From Rhodospirillum rubrum ATCC 11170 (GTDB taxonomy: Bacteria; Pseudomonadota; Alphaproteobacteria; Rhodospirillales; Rhodospirillaceae), in contig NC_007643.1 of the NCBI RefSeq assembly GCF_000013085.1, forward strand, positions 1,597,001 to 1,661,000: a stretch of DNA of 64,000 nucleotides, in the 5' to 3' direction. The notes under the pieces were generated by a model. The model was not told the origin of the DNA, made no database searches, and worked only from the letters and a program-made list of their open reading frames with translations. Shown here in pieces: positions 63,520-64,000 of the stretch. A program made the position numbers and the translations under genes. The first letter of the stretch is position 1; each line of letters starts with the position of its first letter.

Positions 63520-64000
63520 TGCCCCGCAAAATCCGTGTCCTGATTGTCGATGATTCCGCCTCCGTTCGCCAGACGATGACCGAGATCCTGGAATCCGATC
63601 CGGGGATCGAGGTGATCGGCACCGCGCCCGACCCTTATGTCGCCGCCCGGCGCATCCAGCAGGAAGTGCCCGATGTCATCACCCTTGATGTCGAGATGCC
63701 GCGCATGGACGGCATCACCTTTCTGCGCAAGATCATGGCCCAGCGGCCGATTCCGGTGGTCGTGTGCTCCTCGTTGACCGAAACGGATTCGGAAACCGCC
63801 TCGCAGGCCTGGGAGGCCGGGGCGGTCGAGATCATTCTCAAGCCCCGCGTCGGCACCGCCCAGTTCCTTCTGGAATCGAAAATCCATATCTGCGACGTGG
63901 TCAAGGCCGCCGCCGGCGCCCGTCTGCGCTCCATGCCCGCTGCGGGGCGCGCCAACCGGCCAAGGGTGCCCGAAAAGAAGCTGACCGCCGACGCCGTTCT
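63520..64000 (+). CDS. cheB: Chemotaxis methylesterase CheB, 3' end cut by window edge
   Basis: CheB removes receptor methyl groups. Only the first 160 residues are visible: the receiver domain with Asp57 in [13 protein letters not shown], then the linker. The catalytic domain lies beyond the window. It starts 4 bases after the cheR stop. Confidence 0.9.

Overview
The window is a GC-rich (roughly 65%), densely coded alphaproteobacterial chromosome segment. An iron-only nitrogenase operon with a DraT-type ADP-ribosyltransferase beside it, acetoacetate genes behind a sigma-54 promoter and a large chemotaxis operon point to a purple non-sulfur, Rhodospirillum-like bacterium. R. rubrum or a close relative is my best guess, from gene content only. 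I see no tRNA, rRNA, CRISPR array or insertion sequence.

Layout. (1) 1-1317: a large-clade catalase, cut by the left edge. (2) 1557-12285, minus strand: a tetrulose/tetritol-type sugar island with SIS protein, SorC regulator, ribose-type ABC importer (binding protein, double ATPase, permease), sugar-phosphate epimerase, DhaK/DhaL kinase, RpiB- and TpiA-type isomerases and transaldolase. Together these could import and phosphorylate a C4 ketose, convert it to erythrose 4-phosphate and feed it into the pentose phosphate pool. (3) 12440-27544, minus strand: a 15-kb operon I do not recognise from any described system. Two caspase-like proteases sit among six large or medium proteins. Five of these share an N-terminal module, and four carry C-terminal beta-sandwich-like repeats. 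One further gene is split by an in-frame TAG. This is the most interesting region. (4) 28036-35207, minus strand: atoD-atoA-atoE-atoB-ackA-pta behind one excellent sigma-54 promoter, with atoS-atoC divergent (35653-38882). It forms a complete acetoacetate or short-chain acid route to acetyl-CoA, acetyl phosphate and ATP. (5) 39167-41872: a DEAD-box RNA helicase and a flavin-binding PPOX-fold protein. (6) 42371-50748: the Fe-only nitrogenase locus. anfA and a draT paralogue are on the plus strand; anfH-D-G-K-O and a gamma-glutamylcyclotransferase-like gene are on the minus strand behind a sigma-54 promoter with a GTAC-N6-GTAC activator site. (7) 50825-64000: a chemotaxis locus. A divergent soluble coiled-coil MCP-like protein faces STAS, cheY, cheA, cheW, mcp, cheW, mcp, mcp, cheR and cheB (cut by the right edge).

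Most genes within each block overlap or are separated by fewer than 70 bases, so each block probably works as an operon. Several longer gaps hold strong stem-loops that could set different expression levels within one operon. Functions of the known blocks rest on recognisable family motifs. The caspase-associated block has no assigned function and is described from internal homology only.
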